A DNA stretch of 7,209 nucleotides from JAFGBH01 sp964430915. Its GTDB lineage: Bacteria > Desulfobacterota > Syntrophia > Syntrophales > UBA2210. The notes beneath the pieces were generated by a model that made no database searches, was not told where the DNA came from, and saw only the letters and a program-made list of their open reading frames with translations. The translations under genes were made by a program, and so were the position numbers. Below are positions 5,640-7,209 of this stretch, piece by piece (position 1 is the stretch's first letter; each line of letters starts with the position of its first letter). Location of the stretch: positions 1 through 7,209 of the forward strand of contig CAYSHT010000107.1 in assembly GCA_964430915.1 (NCBI GenBank), read 5' to 3'.

Positions 5640-6993
5640 GGAGATAAAAAAATCTCCCCCCGGTTCGCGCCTTGTCATACCCATTCATACGGGGGTTTTT
5701 AGGCGTGTTAATTATGTACCCAGGACGAGCACGAATTCTCTTTTCAGCGCCCTTTATCACAGGCTAGGCCGTATCCCCGGTTTAAGGTTTCTTGGTAAGA
5801 AGCGTCAAGAAGAATGGGAGATCATACGGTACTCAACCGTAATAGGAACCGAAGGTAATGTAGTAACACTCGGAGGAATCGATGAGGAAAGTTCAAACGA
5901 TCTTTCTCTCAACCCACCCGAGATGAGGAAAAAGGGGAAAAAAGTTTCCTGGATGTACATGAACAGCGGTTTAAAAAACTGGATCAAGGTTTTGTGTGGT
6001 TTTGTACCCGCCTTTCTCACCTTTTATCTCACCAAGGACTGGTGGCTTCTTGCCTATTTCGGCGCCTTTTTATGGTTCGGAATCACGGGACTCAGAAATA
6101 TTCTTCAGTCTGTCATGGGAGGAGGCGGGATACGCCGTTCGCCCCTTCTTAGATGGAATGATTATGTGAGCTGGGAACGCCTGACGGATTCTCTTCTTTT
6201 TACGGGATTTTCCGTTCCGCTGCTCGATTATATTGTAAAAACCGTCATCATGGACCGCATGTTCGGGATTACCGTTGCCACAGGTCCTGTTGTGCTCTAT
6301 TCGGTGATGGCCGTCGCGAACGGACTCTATATATCGACTCATAACGCATTTCGGGGCCTGCAGCGGGGCGCCGTCGTCGGCAATTTTTTCCGTACCGTGA
6401 TTTCGATACCCCTTGCCCTGTTATTCAACATTCTCGCAGGGGCTATCCTTTCGGGGTTTGGGGTAGCGGGGGCTGATCTCATCCTTCAGAAGTGGGCGGC
6501 CATTGTATCCAAGGCGGCCTCCGATTGTGTAGCTGGTGTGATTGAAGGTCTCGCAGATCGCTATCAGAATATCCGGGTCCGTCTTCGTGATTATCGCGGC
6601 AAACTGGAGCAGGTTTTTGATACCTATACACGGATGGAGGTCATCTTTGCCGAATCGGACGTCCTCGAAATGCTCGAATCTCCGAAGAGATTTATACGAA
6701 CAATAAAAGAAGAGGCGAGTGATCTGGAAAAGATCGTTATTATAAATGCCCTCGACCTTCTCTATTTCTGGATGTATCAGCCACGGGCGGAGAGCGCGCT
6801 GAAGATGATTGTAAAGGAGATGTCGCATGAGGAGCGACAGATTCTTGTACGGACTCAAGCGGTGCTCGAACGAAACCGCGAGATAAGCCAGCTCTTCGTC
6901 GACGGGGTGGTGGGCAAGAACTTTTCCAGAGCCCTTTCTTTCTACCTCGACAGATCGCAGGAATACCTGAGCTCAATTAAGAAAGCGATATAG
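5585..6993 (+). CDS. Large PHP-like membrane protein, C-terminal membrane part (to residue 1001)
   Basis: This continues the gene beginning at 3833. The frame is open from the contig edge (L-Y-G-M...), so the ATG at 5596 is residue 537 of the joined protein, not a true start. After a loop region (about 551-660), five hydrophobic segments follow at about residues 663-681, 684-702, 733-750, 757-781 and 800-832. Short conserved-looking turns lie between them (MGGGGIRRSPLLRWNDY, NAFRGLQRGAVVGNFFR). The last 170 residues (about 832-1001) are amphipathic helix with many charged residues and probably cytoplasmic. The whole is thus a soluble PHP-like part anchored by a membrane domain with a helical tail. 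I do not recognise the membrane family. The TAG at 6991-6993 lies six bases from the stop of the convergent permease gene. Confidence 0.85.
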
Positions 6994-6999
6994 GGAGAA

Positions 7000-7209
7000 T
7001 CACTTCTCACGTTCAACGAGACCCTTGACAAACCAGCGCTGCATGAAGAGAACCACCAGAATCGGCGGCAGCATCACCAGCAACGAACCGGCAAGTGCGA
7101 CATTCCAGTATGGCAGGTCGTCTGCCGCCGGAATCAGGTGCTGAAGACCGATGACGGCAGTCATCATCTTTGGGTTTGTCGTAATAAGCAGCGGCCAGAT
7201 ATACTGGTT
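7000..7209 (-). CDS. ugpE: ABC transporter permease, UgpE type, C-terminal end (5' end outside window)
   Basis: The last 69 residues of an inner-membrane permease of the MalG/UgpE class are present. UgpE pairs with UgpA and the ATPase UgpC to import sn-glycerol-3-phosphate delivered by UgpB. The visible part starts in NQYIWPLLITTNPKMMTAVI, the region after the permease's EAA loop. It continues with the linker GLQHLIPAADDLPYW and the last membrane helix (NVALAGSLLVMLPPILVVLF), and ends MQRWFVKGLVEREK. The FVKGLVE-EK ending and the WPLLIT...GL pattern fit UgpE better than generic sugar permeases, but a related sugar permease is possible. The stop (TGA, complement of 7000-7002) is six bases from the end of the convergent long gene, leaving no room for a separate terminator. 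Confidence 0.8.
   Translation of the reverse strand, partial: NQYIWPLLITTNPKMMTAVIGLQHLIPAADDLPYWNVALAGSLLVMLPPILVVLFMQRWFVKGLVEREK

Overview
The window looks like a bacterial chromosome segment from a metagenome assembly, or a draft assembly that was scaffolded. Codon use is mixed at moderate GC. AlaRS, a CaCA exchanger and GNAT are all bacterial in type. A deltaproteobacterial (Desulfobacterota-like) host is my best guess, from the overall flavour of the proteins and the intergenic repeats. That is inference, and no marker here settles it.

Layout, left to right. (1) The C-terminal third of alanyl-tRNA synthetase (alaS, + strand, cut at the window start) ends at 889. (2) A minus-strand group follows, read right to left: a ribbon-helix-helix DNA-binding protein (3397 to 3107), a GNAT acetyltransferase (3058 to 2576) and a CaCA-family cation exchanger (2568 to 1510) in close succession, then a small three-helix membrane protein (1296 to 1021) set apart by 213 bp. 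(3) Three copies of a ~108-bp two-hairpin intergenic repeat lie at 887-994, 1325-1433 and 3511-3618. They differ by substitutions that preserve base pairing. (4) A long + strand gene runs from 3833 to 6993 and is broken by 100 N. Exactly the same 55 bp lies on each side of the N run. Removing one copy plus the Ns (155 bases) joins the halves in frame into one 1001-residue protein, so the break is an assembly artefact. (5) The last 69 codons of an ABC-transporter permease (UgpE type, minus strand, cut at the window end) stop at 7000, only 6 bp from the end of the long gene.

The most interesting object is the 1001-residue protein. Residues 161-224 follow the PHP metallo-phosphoesterase pattern with very good spacing (HxH ... 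G...SP ... GVELS), but the usual T-D-H-D metal-binding element reads I-Y-Y-N. After a long soluble helical part come about five membrane segments (roughly 663-830) and a C-terminal helical domain. I do not recognise it as a named family, and it may be a membrane-anchored pseudo-PHP protein. The second item is the repeat family, which behaves like a REP or IS200/IS605-derived palindromic element with no transposase in the window.

The RHH, GNAT and exchanger genes are probably co-transcribed from a promoter just upstream of the RHH gene. That region carries a palindrome and a 12-13-bp direct repeat suitable for autoregulation. alaS and ugpE are parts of unrelated neighbouring units.
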